Positions 53,461 to 62,024 of a stretch of DNA of 64,000 nucleotides are shown here, piece after piece. The notes under the pieces are model-generated. The model had not been told where the DNA came from. It worked only from the letters and a program-made list of their open reading frames with translations, and made no database searches. Source of the stretch: Mucilaginibacter rivuli (lineage in GTDB: Bacteria; Bacteroidota; Bacteroidia; Sphingobacteriales; Sphingobacteriaceae). The position numbers and the translations under genes are program-made. The stretch lies in contig NZ_JAHXPQ010000001.1 in NCBI RefSeq assembly GCF_019391655.1, positions 806,001-870,000 on the forward strand, in the 5' to 3' direction. Numbering within the stretch: position 1 is the first letter of the stretch; each line of letters opens with the position of its first letter.

Positions 53461-53907
53461 ATGAATTTAAGTAATCTGAAACCTGCAGAAGGTTCTACTA
53501 AAAATAGGAAAAGAATAGGCCGTGGTACCGGTTCGGGCCGTGGCGGCACTTCAACCCGTGGTCATAAAGGTGCGGGCTCACGTTCGGGTACTTCAACCAA
53601 AATTGGTTTTGAAGGCGGACAAATGCCATTACAGCGTCGTGTACCTAAGGTTGGCTTTAAAAACCCTAACCGTGTTGAGTATGTAAGTGTAAACTTAGAT
53701 GCGCTACAAGGTTTAGCTGATCAGTACAATGTTACTACTATCAATTTTGATATACTAAAAGAACATGGTTTAGTATCAAGAAACGATTTGGTAAAAGTAT
53801 TAGGTCGTGGCGAGTTAAAAGCTAAATTAGAAGTTACAGCACATGCATTTTCGGCCACTGCACAAAAAGCTATTGAAGCAGCAGGTGGTTCAATCGTTAA
53901 GTTATAA
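53461..53907 (+). CDS. rplO: 50S ribosomal protein L15
   Basis: 148 residues: MNLSNLKPAEGSTKNRKRIG, RGTGSGRGGTSTRGHKGAGS (flexible Gly-rich N-terminal arm), GFEGGQMPLQRRVPKVGFKN and the C-terminal AHAFSATAQKAIEAAGGSI. It is a late assembly protein of the 50S subunit. secY follows 6 bp later. Confidence 0.99.
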   Translation: MNLSNLKPAEGSTKNRKRIGRGTGSGRGGTSTRGHKGAGSRSGTSTKIGFEGGQMPLQRRVPKVGFKNPNRVEYVSVNLDALQGLADQYNVTTINFDILKEHGLVSRNDLVKVLGRGELKAKLEVTAHAFSATAQKAIEAAGGSIVKL

Positions 53908-53913
53908 ATTTCA

Positions 53914-55254
53914 ATGAAGAAATTTTTCACAACTTTATCCAATATCTGGAAAATTGAAGATTTAAGAGTGCGTATAACAAACACATTCTTATTTCTTTTA
54001 ATATACCGTATAGGTTCGTTCATCGTATTGCCAGGTATCAACCCGGCATCTCTTGACTCTCAAAGGGGTAAAGAAGGCTTAATGGGTATGCTAAATATGT
54101 TCGCCGGGGGATCTTTTTCCCGGGGTTCTATTTTTGCGTTAGGTGTAATGCCTTATATTTCGGCATCCATTGTGGTGCAATTATTGGGTATTGCTGTGCC
54201 ATATTTTACTAAACTGCAAAAGGAAGGCGAAAGCGGCCGTACCAAGCTTAACCAGTGGACCCGTTACCTAACTATAGGTATCACCGCTTTGCAAGCTATT
54301 GGTTACGTAAAATCGCAGGTAAGTGCGGCGCCACTTATTGCTGAACCAATGTTTACCATTTTAACAGTGTTTGTGTTAACTGCAGGTACATTATTTGTAA
54401 TGTGGTTAGGCGAGAAGATCACTGATAAAGGTATTGGTAACGGTATATCACTCATAATCATGGTGGGTATTATTGCCCAGTTACCCGGTGCTTTAGCTAA
54501 AGAATTTATGGGCCGTGTAAATGGTACAGGTGGTTTGTTCATCTTTATAGTTGAGATAGTAGCGCTTATAGCTGTTGTTATGTTCACTATCCTGATCGTT
54601 CAAGGTACCCGTAAAATTGCTGTACAGTACGCTAAGCGTATTGTGGGTAATAAACAATATGGTGGCGTGCGCCAGTACATACCTTTAAAGGTAAATGCTG
54701 CAGGTGTAATGCCTATCATCTTTGCGCAAGCGTTGATGTTTATACCGGCTACTATACCGCAGTTCTTTAAATCAGCGGGTTCTAACAGTGTAGTTATCGC
54801 TTTGTCGGATTATCAGTCATGGGGTCACAATTTATTGTTCGCCGTGCTGATCATCATCTTTACATATTTCTATACAGCTATTACGGTTAACCCTAACCAA
54901 ATGGCCGATGATATGAAAAAGAATGGTGGCTTTATACCGGGTGTTAAACCAGGTAAAGCAACTGCCGATTTTATTGACGGTGTAATTTCTAAAATAACCT
55001 TACCGGGATCTATATTCTTAGCTATCATAGCCATTATTCCGGCTATAGCAGCTATATTCCAGGTAGATAGCCAGTTTGCGCGTTTCTTTGGCGGCACATC
55101 GCTTATCATCTTAGTAGGTGTAGTTTTAGATACCTTACAACAGATAGAAAGCCACTTGTTAATGCGTCACTATGATGGTTTAATGAAAACCGGCAGAATT
55201 AAAGGCAGAACAGCTATACCTACTGCAGCCGGTACAACACCAACTGCAATTTAA
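53914..55254 (+). CDS. secY: Preprotein translocase subunit SecY
   Basis: 446-residue channel of the Sec translocon with ten predicted membrane helices. Landmarks: RVRITNTFLFLLIYRIGSFI in helix 1, the plug region after it, FALGVMPYISASIVVQLLGI, GLFIFIVEIVALIAVVMFTI and the cytosolic loop PLKVNAAGVMPIIFAQALMF. Normal position at the end of the spc operon, followed by map. Confidence 0.99.
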   Translation: MKKFFTTLSNIWKIEDLRVRITNTFLFLLIYRIGSFIVLPGINPASLDSQRGKEGLMGMLNMFAGGSFSRGSIFALGVMPYISASIVVQLLGIAVPYFTKLQKEGESGRTKLNQWTRYLTIGITALQAIGYVKSQVSAAPLIAEPMFTILTVFVLTAGTLFVMWLGEKITDKGIGNGISLIIMVGIIAQLPGALAKEFMGRVNGTGGLFIFIVEIVALIAVVMFTILIVQGTRKIAVQYAKRIVGNKQYGGVRQYIPLKVNAAGVMPIIFAQALMFIPATIPQFFKSAGSNSVVIALSDYQSWGHNLLFAVLIIIFTYFYTAITVNPNQMADDMKKNGGFIPGVKPGKATADFIDGVISKITLPGSIFLAIIAIIPAIAAIFQVDSQFARFFGGTSLIILVGVVLDTLQQIESHLLMRHYDGLMKTGRIKGRTAIPTAAGTTPTAI

Positions 55255-55260
55255 TCAGTA

Positions 55261-56046
55261 ATGTCGAAAATCAATTATAAGTCTGTCGAAGAGATAGAAC
55301 TCATAAGAGAAAGCTCATTATTAGTAGCCAAAACCCTTGGAGAAATTGCGAAGGTTATTAAACCCGGAATCAAAACAATTGAGTTAAATAAACTTGCCGA
55401 AACCTTTATTAGAGATAATAAGGGTGTACCGGCATTTTTAAATTATAACGGGTTTCCGTACTCTCTTTGTATCTCGCTCAACAACCAGGTAGTACATGGT
55501 TTCCCCAGCGAGCATGTGTTGGTAGAGGGCGATCTGGTATCGGTTGATTGCGGAGTATTGCTAAATAAATATTACGGCGACTCTGCTTATACCTTTGCCA
55601 TTGGCGAGGTAAGTGAGCAGGTTAAAACGCTGATGCGTGTTACCAAAGAGTGCCTGTACTTAGGTATTGATAAAGCCGTTACCGGTATGCGTGTAGGTGA
55701 TATTGGATACGCGGTACAAGAGCACGCCGAGAGGCATGGCTTTGGCGTAGTGAAGGAATTGGTTGGACATGGTGTTGGAACAAGGCTGCACGAAAAACCA
55801 GAAGTACCAAACTACGGTAAACGCGGATCGGGCATTAAACTGGAGGAAGGTATGGTGATAGCCATTGAACCCATGATAAATGCCGGCCGTGCCGGGGTTA
55901 GATTTTGGGATGATGGCTGGACAGTATCAACCAGCGATGGAAAGCCGAGCTGCCATTATGAGCACACAGTAGCCATAAATAAAGGTAAGGCCGATATTCT
56001 TTCAACATTTTCATACGTTGAAGAAGTTTTAAAAGAAAAAATATAA
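55261..56046 (+). CDS. map: Type I methionine aminopeptidase
   Basis: 261 residues. It removes the N-terminal Met from new proteins. Metal ligands are recognisable in VSVDCGVLLNKYYGDSAYTF (two Asp), LVGHGVGTRLHEKPEVPNY (His), MVIAIEPMIN (Glu) and the final CHYEHTVAI (Glu). The secY-map-infA order is standard in Bacteroidota. It starts 6 bp after secY. Confidence 0.98.
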   Translation: MSKINYKSVEEIELIRESSLLVAKTLGEIAKVIKPGIKTIELNKLAETFIRDNKGVPAFLNYNGFPYSLCISLNNQVVHGFPSEHVLVEGDLVSVDCGVLLNKYYGDSAYTFAIGEVSEQVKTLMRVTKECLYLGIDKAVTGMRVGDIGYAVQEHAERHGFGVVKELVGHGVGTRLHEKPEVPNYGKRGSGIKLEEGMVIAIEPMINAGRAGVRFWDDGWTVSTSDGKPSCHYEHTVAINKGKADILSTFSYVEEVLKEKI

Positions 56047-56064
56047 TTAATCAAAAATAATTGT

Positions 56065-56072
56065 TAATTTTG
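56065..56072 (+). promoter_or_regulatory. -7 promoter element upstream of infA
   Basis: TAATTTTG fits the Bacteroidota -7 consensus; no clear -33 TTTG is found at the right distance. It may give extra transcription of infA-rpmJ and the alpha operon genes. Confidence 0.4.
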
Positions 56073-56116
56073 CATCCCGCTTTAAAGGCGGATAATTGTA
56101 TAGAAATCAGTAATAT

Positions 56117-56335
56117 ATGGCTAAACAGGCCTCGATTGAACAAGACGGTACAATAAAGGAAGCATTATCAAACGCGATGTTTCGTGTGGAGTTGGAAAAC
56201 GGCCACGAAATTATTGCGCATATTTCTGGTAAAATGCGTATGCACTATATCAAAATATTACCTGGCGACAGGGTGAAATTGGAAATGAGCCCCTACGATT
56301 TATCAAAGGGCAGGATAACCTACAGATATAAATAA
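56117..56335 (+). CDS. infA: Translation initiation factor IF-1
   Basis: 72 residues, single S1/OB-fold: [60 protein letters not shown] and [11 protein letters not shown]. It occupies the A site of the 30S subunit during initiation. Confidence 0.99.
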   Translation: MAKQASIEQDGTIKEALSNAMFRVELENGHEIIAHISGKMRMHYIKILPGDRVKLEMSPYDLSKGRITYRYK

Positions 56336-56344
56336 AAGAAAGAG

Positions 56345-56461
56345 ATGAAAGTTAGAGCATCAATTAAAAAACGTAGTGCTGATTGCAAGATCATCCGTCG
56401 TAAAGGGAAACTTTATGTAATTAACAAAAAGAACCCTAAGTACAAACAACGTCAGGGATAA
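56345..56461 (+). CDS. rpmJ: 50S ribosomal protein L36 (reduced zinc-ligand form)
   Basis: 38 residues: [20 protein letters not shown] then [18 protein letters not shown]. It is full length for L36. Of the usual zinc ligands (three Cys and a His) only one Cys remains; the others are replaced by Ser, Asn and Tyr, so it is a zinc-free form. Position between infA and rpsM is the standard one. Confidence 0.96.
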   Translation: MKVRASIKKRSADCKIIRRKGKLYVINKKNPKYKQRQG

Positions 56462-56533
56462 TTAAAAAAATTGTAATGATATCCGTACAACGGTGGCCCG
56501 CCGTTCGGCATTACGTAAAAGCAAATAACAAAT
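56462..56533. other. Structured spacer between rpmJ and rpsM
   Basis: GTAATG at about 56474-56479 pairs with CATTAC at about 56510-56515, and inner arms AACGG/CCGTT enclose a G+C-rich loop. This may be a protein-binding leader for the alpha operon, but no known leader family was recognised. Confidence 0.45.
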
Positions 56534-56911
56534 ATGGCAAGGATAGCAGGTATTGATTTACCAAGAAACAAGCGCGGCGAGATAGGTTTAACCTATATTT
56601 ATGGTATTGGCCGTACTAAAGCAGTACAGATTTTAACTGAAGCTGGTATTGATTTGAATACTAAAGTTCAGGATTGGACAGATGAGCAGTTAACTGCCAT
56701 CCGTACTATCATTAACGATGGTGTGAAAGTTGAAGGCGCTTTACGCTCTGAAGTACAACTGAACATTAAACGTTTAATGGATATTGGTTGCTACCGTGGT
56801 ACCCGTCACCGTAAAGGTTTACCGTTACGTGGTCAGCGTACTAAAAACAACTCTCGTACCCGTAAAGGAAAACGTAAAACAGTTGCTAACAAGAAAAAAG
56901 TAACTAAATAA
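56534..56911 (+). CDS. rpsM: 30S ribosomal protein S13
   Basis: 125 residues: [40 protein letters not shown] and the signature [29 protein letters not shown]. It contacts the P-site tRNA and bridges to the 50S subunit. Confidence 0.99.
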   Translation: MARIAGIDLPRNKRGEIGLTYIYGIGRTKAVQILTEAGIDLNTKVQDWTDEQLTAIRTIINDGVKVEGALRSEVQLNIKRLMDIGCYRGTRHRKGLPLRGQRTKNNSRTRKGKRKTVANKKKVTK

Positions 56912-57032
56912 TAATTGATGGGTAGGGTTTAACCTAACCTGGAACATAAAGATAAAAAACAAGGTATTGAGTGCCGGGAAAGAGTAAGATCTCATATCTC
57001 AAGTCTCATATCTGAAAAATCTAAAAAAGAAA
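56912..57032. repeat. Spacer with TCTCATATCT word repeat between rpsM and rpsK
   Basis: Contains ATCTCATATCTCAAGTCTCA followed by TATCTGAAAAATCT (about 56989-57022), a tandem-like word block. Only this copy was seen in the window. It is in the operon transcript. Confidence 0.5.
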
Positions 57033-57422
57033 ATGGCAAAAACTAAAAAAGTAACCAAAAAGCGTATTGTAATTGTTGAGCCAATTGGCGAAGCACACAT
57101 TAACGCTACTTTTAACAACATCATCATTACCCTGACCAACAAAAGCGGTCAGGCTATATCATGGTCATCAGCGGGTAAAATGGGCTTCAAAGGTTCAAAA
57201 AAGAATACCCCTTATGCAGCAGGACAGGCAGCATCAGATTGCGGCAAGGTAGCTTATGATTTAGGTTTACGTAAAGTTGAAGTATTTGTTAAAGGCCCTG
57301 GATCAGGTCGCGAGTCAGCTATCCGTACTTTGCAAACTGCAGGTATTGAGGTTACAACAATAAAAGACATTACGCCGCTTCCACACAATGGTTGCCGTCC
57401 GTCAAAACGCAGAAGAGTTTAA
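57033..57422 (+). CDS. rpsK: 30S ribosomal protein S11
   Basis: 129 residues: [40 protein letters not shown] and the signature [20 protein letters not shown], then [18 protein letters not shown]. It forms part of the platform near the Shine-Dalgarno helix. Confidence 0.99.
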   Translation: MAKTKKVTKKRIVIVEPIGEAHINATFNNIIITLTNKSGQAISWSSAGKMGFKGSKKNTPYAAGQAASDCGKVAYDLGLRKVEVFVKGPGSGRESAIRTLQTAGIEVTTIKDITPLPHNGCRPSKRRRV

Positions 57423-57488
57423 TTAATCAATTTTTAAAGCTAAGATTCACCGGCTGCGGGCCGGATGATACTTTAAAACAAACAAATA

Positions 57489-58097
57489 ATGGCAAGATAT
57501 ACAGGCCCCAAAAGCAGAATTGCGCGCCGTTTCAGAGAACCAATTTTCGGTCCTGATAAAGCGTTAGAAAGAAAAAACTACGGACCCGGCATGCACGGTG
57601 CTTCGAAAAGAAGAGGAAAACAATCTGAGTATTCAACTCAGTTGATGGAGAAACAAAAAGTTAAATATACTTACGGTGTATTGGAACGTTATTTCGAAAA
57701 CCTGTTCCACCGCGCTTCGGCTAAAGAAGGTATTACCGGCGAAAACTTGTTAAAGTTTTTAGAGGCACGTTTGGATAACGCGGTTTACCGTTTAGGTATC
57801 GCTCCAACACGCTCAGGTGCACGCCAATTGGTAGGCCACAAACACATTACAGTTAACGGCGAAGTTGTGAATATTGCTTCTTACGCTTTGAAAGCTGGTG
57901 ACGTTGTTGCAGTTAGAGAGAAATCAAAAACTTTAGAATCGATCACTAACTCGGTAGCTGGCAGAAAAATAAACAAATACAGCTGGTTACAGTGGGATGC
58001 CGCCAATTTATCGGGCGTTTTCTTAAACTATCCTAACCGCGACGAGATTCCTGAAAACATCAAGGAAAACCTGATCGTCGAGTTGTACTCAAAATAA
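57489..58097 (+). CDS. rpsD: 30S ribosomal protein S4
   Basis: 202 residues: [20 protein letters not shown], the S4 RNA-binding domain [39 protein letters not shown] and a C-terminal NLIVELYSK. It nucleates 30S assembly and affects accuracy. In other bacteria S4 represses this operon through an mRNA pseudoknot. Hairpins lie in the spacers on both sides here. Confidence 0.99.
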   Translation: MARYTGPKSRIARRFREPIFGPDKALERKNYGPGMHGASKRRGKQSEYSTQLMEKQKVKYTYGVLERYFENLFHRASAKEGITGENLLKFLEARLDNAVYRLGIAPTRSGARQLVGHKHITVNGEVVNIASYALKAGDVVAVREKSKTLESITNSVAGRKINKYSWLQWDAANLSGVFLNYPNRDEIPENIKENLIVELYSK

Positions 58098-58110
58098 TAA
58101 CGATACTTAT

Positions 58111-58148
58111 CCGGAAAATGGTCAGTCGCAAGCTGATCATTTTTTCGG
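58111..58148 (+). other. Hairpin between rpsD and rpoA
   Basis: CCGGAAAATGGTCAG (58111-58125) pairs with CTGATCATTTTTTCGG (58133-58148) except at two positions. It contains a T-run in the second arm, so partial termination before rpoA is possible. Confidence 0.6.
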
Positions 58149-58183
58149 GTTTAATCAATTAGCAAACATAAACAAGGATATAA

Positions 58184-59176
58184 ATGGCAATATTAGCATT
58201 TCAAAAACCTGACAAGGTTATCATGCAGAAATCAACTGATTTTGATGGTACGTTTGAATTTCGTCCGTTAGAACCAGGTTTCGGTATAACCATAGGTAAT
58301 GCTTTACGTCGTATCTTACTTTCATCATTGGAAGGTTATGCGATCACTTCTGTTCGTTTTTCGGGAGTAACACATGAGTTTTCTACCATCAAAGGTGTGG
58401 TTGAAGACGTTACCGAAATCATATTGAACTTAAAACAAGTTCGTATGAAGAAAACAGGTGAGTCGGGCGATTCTGAAAAAATATTCGTGATCATCAACGG
58501 TCAGGATTCTTTCAAAGCCGGCGATATCACTAAGTTTTCAAACAACTTTACTATCCTTAATCCTGATCTGGTTATTTGCAATATGGATTCGTCTGTAACG
58601 CTTGAGATTGAACTTACCGTAGCTAAAGGCCGTGGTTATGTTGCAAGCGAAGAGAACAAGAATCCGGATGCAATGTTAGGCGTTATCGCTATCGATTCGA
58701 TCTATACACCGATCAAGAATGTAAAATACACTATTGAGAACTACCGTGTTGAGCAAAAAACTGACTATGAAAAATTAGTTTTGGATATTGCTACAGATGG
58801 TTCTGTTCATCCTGAGGACGCTTTGAAAGAAGCAGCCAAAATTTTGATCCAACACTTTATGTTGTTCAGCGATGAGAATATGATGTTAGAGGCTCAGGCT
58901 AAAGAAGAAACTAAAGAAGTTGACGAGGAAATTTTACACATGCGTAAGATCCTGAAAACTGAATTGGTTGACCTTGACCTATCGGTACGTGCATTAAACT
59001 GCTTAAAAGCAGCTGATATCCGCAGCCTTGCTGACCTGGTATCATATGACGTTGCTGATATGTTAAAATTCAGAAACTTTGGTAAAAAATCATTAACTGA
59101 AATTCAGGACCTGGTTAAATCAAAAGGCTTATCTTTTGGTATGAACCTGTCGAAATTCAAGTTAGACGAAGAGTAA
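58184..59176 (+). CDS. rpoA: RNA polymerase subunit alpha
   Basis: 330 residues. The N-terminal domain has [40 protein letters not shown] and the dimer interface; an acidic linker is followed by the C-terminal domain [40 protein letters not shown] that binds activators and upstream DNA. Normal position in the alpha operon. Strong hairpins lie before and after it. Confidence 0.99.
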   Translation: MAILAFQKPDKVIMQKSTDFDGTFEFRPLEPGFGITIGNALRRILLSSLEGYAITSVRFSGVTHEFSTIKGVVEDVTEIILNLKQVRMKKTGESGDSEKIFVIINGQDSFKAGDITKFSNNFTILNPDLVICNMDSSVTLEIELTVAKGRGYVASEENKNPDAMLGVIAIDSIYTPIKNVKYTIENYRVEQKTDYEKLVLDIATDGSVHPEDALKEAAKILIQHFMLFSDENMMLEAQAKEETKEVDEEILHMRKILKTELVDLDLSVRALNCLKAADIRSLADLVSYDVADMLKFRNFGKKSLTEIQDLVKSKGLSFGMNLSKFKLDEE

Positions 59177-59183
59177 TAAGATT

Positions 59184-59221
59184 AAATATTGCGATGCGCC
59201 ATATAGCGTATCGCAATATTT
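59184..59221 (+). other. Strong hairpin between rpoA and rplQ
   Basis: AAATATTGCGATGCGC (59184-59199) pairs with GCGTATCGCAATATTT (59206-59221) over 16 bp including one G-U, with a 6-base loop. No T-run of terminator quality follows, so it may be an RNA-processing or stability element. Confidence 0.65.
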
Positions 59222-59317
59222 ATTTAAAGAGTAATATAAATTAAAATTAAGCGACCGCATAATTCCGAGGGTTGAGCAATTTCCCCAACGGTATGCACGT
59301 GAAAAATCAAAACAAAA

Positions 59318-59857
59318 ATGAGACACGGTAAAAAACTAAACCACTTAGGCCGCACCAACAGTCACCGTAAGGCGATGATGGCAAACATGGCTTCTTCGCT
59401 TATCTTACACAAGCGCATTACAACTACATTGGCTAAAGCAAAAGCTTTACGTATGTATGTTGAACCTATTTTAACAAAAGCAAAAGAAGATACTACGCAC
59501 TCACGTCGTACTGTATTTAGCTACCTGCAAGACAAGGATACTACTAACATCCTTTTCCGCGAAATTGCTGAGAAAATTGCTAACCGCCCGGGTGGTTACA
59601 CACGTATCATCAAAATGGAAAACCGTTTAGGTGATAACGCTGAAATGGCAATGATCGAATTGGTAGATTACAATACAGTTTACACCAAAGGTGAAGCTGC
59701 AACAGAGAAGAAAGCAACACGTCGTCGTGGCGGATCAGGTAAAGGCAAAGCGGCTCCGGTTGCTGCTGCTACTGTAGCTGTTGAAGAAGCACCTGCTGCA
59801 CCAGCGGTAGAAGAAGCTCCTGAAGCACCTGCTGCTGAAGAAGAAAAAGGCGAATAA
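59318..59857 (+). CDS. rplQ: 50S ribosomal protein L17 with Ala/Glu-rich tail
   Basis: 179 residues. The first 118 are normal L17: [60 protein letters not shown]. The last 60 form a basic segment ([14 protein letters not shown]) followed by an Ala/Glu/Pro-rich tail ([20 protein letters not shown]) ending EEEKGE; such tails occur in other Bacteroidota. Last gene of the ribosomal cluster. Confidence 0.98.
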   Translation: MRHGKKLNHLGRTNSHRKAMMANMASSLILHKRITTTLAKAKALRMYVEPILTKAKEDTTHSRRTVFSYLQDKDTTNILFREIAEKIANRPGGYTRIIKMENRLGDNAEMAMIELVDYNTVYTKGEAATEKKATRRRGGSGKGKAAPVAAATVAVEEAPAAPAVEEAPEAPAAEEEKGE

Positions 59858-59879
59858 GACTTTTTTTAGAGATATAGAA

Positions 59880-59912
59880 AGCCCCGCTCAAATTGAGCGG
59901 GGCTTTTTTTGT
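59880..59912 (+). terminator. Intrinsic terminator of the ribosomal cluster
   Basis: AGCCCCGCTCAA (59880-59891) pairs with TTGAGCGGGGCT (59893-59904) and is followed by seven T. Confidence 0.95.
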
Positions 59913-59936
59913 ACATGCTTATGAATGATGATTTAA

Positions 59937-60479
59937 CTAACGCTTAGCATACACTACTATAGATGCTTTGGCCAAAGCTTGCTGGCCTAACATAAAACCG
60001 GTTAATGCCGCGGTTGATGTTGCAGTAGTGCCAAGATTTTCCGTTTTTAACGCATATATTGTAATCAAATAATGGTGTGGGCTATCGCCGGCAGGCGGGC
60101 ATGGACCTTGATAGCCGGGTGCGCCTGTATCGTTCATGCTCTGCAAGCTGCCGGCTGGCGCAACGTTACTTTTAACATCACCTGCGCCTTGTTTGAGTTC
60201 GTGTATTGATGACGGGATGTTTACCATAACCCAATGCCAAAAACCGCTTCCTGTTGGTGCATCCGGATCGTACATGGTAATGGCAAAACTTTTGGTGCCT
60301 TCGGGAGCATTTGCCCAGCTTAATTGCGGCGACTTGTTATTGCCGTTGCAACCAAAACTGCTTGCAGTAAATTGGTTGGTGAACTGGCCGCCAAGGTCGG
60401 CACTTTTTAATGTGAATGTTTGCGAAAAGCTAAGTTGAGCACATAGCAAGCTGATGAAAAGGATGGAAAATAGTTTCAT
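59937..60479 (-). CDS. YbhB/YbcL (Raf kinase inhibitor-like) family protein, exported
   Basis: 180 residues. An N-terminal signal peptide (MKLFSILFISLLCAQLSFSQ) is followed by the PEBP fold: GNNKSPQLSWANAPEGTKSF, AITMYDPDAPTGSGFWHWVM, VNIPSSIHEL and YQGPCPPAGDSPHHYLITIY. The DPDAP and GxHRY-like (SPHHY) motifs form the anion-binding pocket. The function of bacterial members is not settled. Convergent with the ribosomal cluster and downstream of an AraC-type regulator that might control it. Confidence 0.93.
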   Translation of the reverse strand: MKLFSILFISLLCAQLSFSQTFTLKSADLGGQFTNQFTASSFGCNGNNKSPQLSWANAPEGTKSFAITMYDPDAPTGSGFWHWVMVNIPSSIHELKQGAGDVKSNVAPAGSLQSMNDTGAPGYQGPCPPAGDSPHHYLITIYALKTENLGTTATSTAALTGFMLGQQALAKASIVVYAKR

Positions 60480-60551
60480 GGTGATAAAATAATTGTTTAC
60501 CCAAATTTGGGCTAATTATCCTATGTGGTGATGGTGCTACAAGCCCAGAAA

Positions 60552-61424
60552 CTATTGCAGAACGTTCAAAGTTGCAGTATTCTTATAGCTAGCCGGGGTA
60601 ACACCAAATTTCTTTTTAAAGGCAGTATTAAAGTTCGACAGGTTTTCATAACCGTAGGCATCAAATATTTCAGTTGCTTGTTTGCCGCTTATTAATTCGG
60701 CGCTTGCAACTTCCAGTTTGCGGTCACGGATATATTTTTGTGGCGCTATGCCATAAGTTTTTTCAAAATCGCGTTTGAATGACGACAAGCTCCTGTTGGC
60801 TAAGAAAGCCAGTTCATCCAGCGTAAGCTTGCTGAATAAATTTTTCTCGACCAGGCTTTTGAGCGATAGCTTATCACTATCCCGGTTACGGCTAAACAGA
60901 TTGACCAATTGGGTAGGGAAGAGTTCATAGATAACCAAAAGCAATTCTTCCAGTTTGTGCAAGGCTATTGGGTAAGATAATTGGTGGCCTGTTGCTATTA
61001 ATGCCTGTATGCCGCGCAGGTATTCGTTAAGATATCCCGTACTGGAGAAATGGATGAATGAATCACCATTGTGAGGCGGTAATGCTTTATCTAATGCAAT
61101 ATGATGCCTGTCCAATAAATTTGCGGCAAGGTGGCCCGGAAAGAAAATAACAAGGCTGTGGTATTGATTACGGTTTGGGCTATGTTCTGCAATTATCGAA
61201 TTTCCTTCGGGAATAAGCATGGCCTGCCCGGCTTTTATTACTGTATTTTCTGTTGAGCGGTATATTTCTTTTTGTCCGTTTAATACAAAACTTATGGCAT
61301 ATTGGTTAAATACCACCATGTTTTTAAGGAGACTGCCGGTTTCGCGGTAGCTAACAAAAGTAATATCGCCCGCACACATTTTCGGGTGTTGTTTAACAGC
61401 ATCAGGTACGGCAAAAACTTCCAT
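60552..61424 (-). CDS. AraC-family transcriptional regulator
   Basis: 290 residues. The N-terminal 140 residues are a cupin-like sensor region (AGQAMLIPEGNSIIAEHSPN). The C-terminal double helix-turn-helix is at about 190-285: LTLDELAFLANRSLSSFKRD, FEKTYGIAPQKYIRDRKLEV and NLSNFNTAFKKKFGVTPASY. It is the first gene upstream of the YbhB-like gene (72 bp away), so the two may be linked. The effector is unknown. Confidence 0.92.
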   Translation of the reverse strand: MEVFAVPDAVKQHPKMCAGDITFVSYRETGSLLKNMVVFNQYAISFVLNGQKEIYRSTENTVIKAGQAMLIPEGNSIIAEHSPNRNQYHSLVIFFPGHLAANLLDRHHIALDKALPPHNGDSFIHFSSTGYLNEYLRGIQALIATGHQLSYPIALHKLEELLLVIYELFPTQLVNLFSRNRDSDKLSLKSLVEKNLFSKLTLDELAFLANRSLSSFKRDFEKTYGIAPQKYIRDRKLEVASAELISGKQATEIFDAYGYENLSNFNTAFKKKFGVTPASYKNTATLNVLQ

Positions 61425-61612
61425 TATATTGTTTTTTGAAAGACGGTAAAGGTATTTATAATGATGTTTTTATGCAATGGGGAATTTCTTAGGTGGTTTT
61501 ATTGTTGTGAATTTGGGCTTTTTTGCTTATATTGGGTAGGTAGCGGGGCCTTGGGCGCATAGTGCAAAAGAGTGAAAATACTAATTTAAAAACACCTACT
61601 TTTTTCAAATAT

Positions 61613-61713
61613 GTCATTGCGAGCGATAGCGTGGCAATCACTGAGAAAGGTAGTGAACAACTGACATGTCGCTTGGTTACATATCGCTTTAGGATTGCTT
61701 CGTACAGCAATGA
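61613..61713. repeat. Inverted pair of GTCATTGCGAG-family repeats without a gene
   Basis: GTCATTGCGAGCGATAGCGT at 61613-61632, continuing GGCAATCACTGAG, and AGGATTGCTTCGTACAGCAA at 61691-61710, continuing TGA, in opposite orientation, with about 40 bp between. They are degenerate relatives of the pair around the GIY-YIG gene. Confidence 0.6.
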
Positions 61714-61784
61714 GGTAGTAAGAAGAATACCTGTTTTTACCTGTTTTTTTAGATGAAAGAATAAGGAACAAAGATGAAAGACAT

Positions 61785-61817
61785 AATCCAAAATCGAACA
61801 TCCGACATCCGAAATAT
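61785..61817. repeat. Word repeat (TCCGAAAT family)
   Basis: AATCCAAAATCGAACATCCG followed by ACATCCGAAATATGG; closely related to 38550-38580. Confidence 0.6.
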
Positions 61818-61840
61818 GGCAAAGTTTGGCTAAATCATCA

Positions 61841-61878
61841 TTTGCACATCCGCACATTTACTCATCTGCACATTCGAT
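61841..61878 (-). repeat. Word repeat (ATGTGCA family), inverted copy
   Basis: On the minus strand AATGTGCAGATGAGTAAATG followed by TGCGGATGTGCAAATGATG, matching the copies that flank the DUF2750 gene. Confidence 0.65.
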
Positions 61879-61963
61879 AGCTTTCTGCCAACATGTCACC
61901 ATCATATTCCGTAATCTGCCGCAAATTATTATTTACTGCAACTATATACTGCCAACAACCCTT

Positions 61964-61979
61964 TGGCACAAGCATTGTT
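61964..61979 (+). promoter_or_regulatory. Sigma-54-like promoter of dnaK
   Basis: TGGCACAAGCATTGTT resembles the -24/-12 consensus TGGCAC-N5-TTGC, with T instead of C in the -12 element. It is 46 bp before the dnaK start codon. No CIRCE operator was seen. Confidence 0.45.
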
Positions 61980-62024
61980 AATATGGCTGTAGTAACATAG
62001 TATCAATATAGTAAAATCAAATAT

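Larger units (their letters stand above)
61425..62024. other. Repeat-filled intergenic region before dnaK
   Basis: About 600 bp with no gene. In order: a GTCATTGCGAG-family inverted pair (61613-61713), a GGAACAAAG word (61758-61775), a TCCGAAAT-family block (61785-61817), an inverted ATGTGCA-family block (61841-61878) and a sigma-54-like promoter (61964-61979). Frames spanning it are repeat-derived. Confidence 0.65.

Noticed and set aside
61489..61857. 122-residue minus-strand open frame before dnaK
   Set aside because: It is made of repeat words from three families and has no protein-like character.
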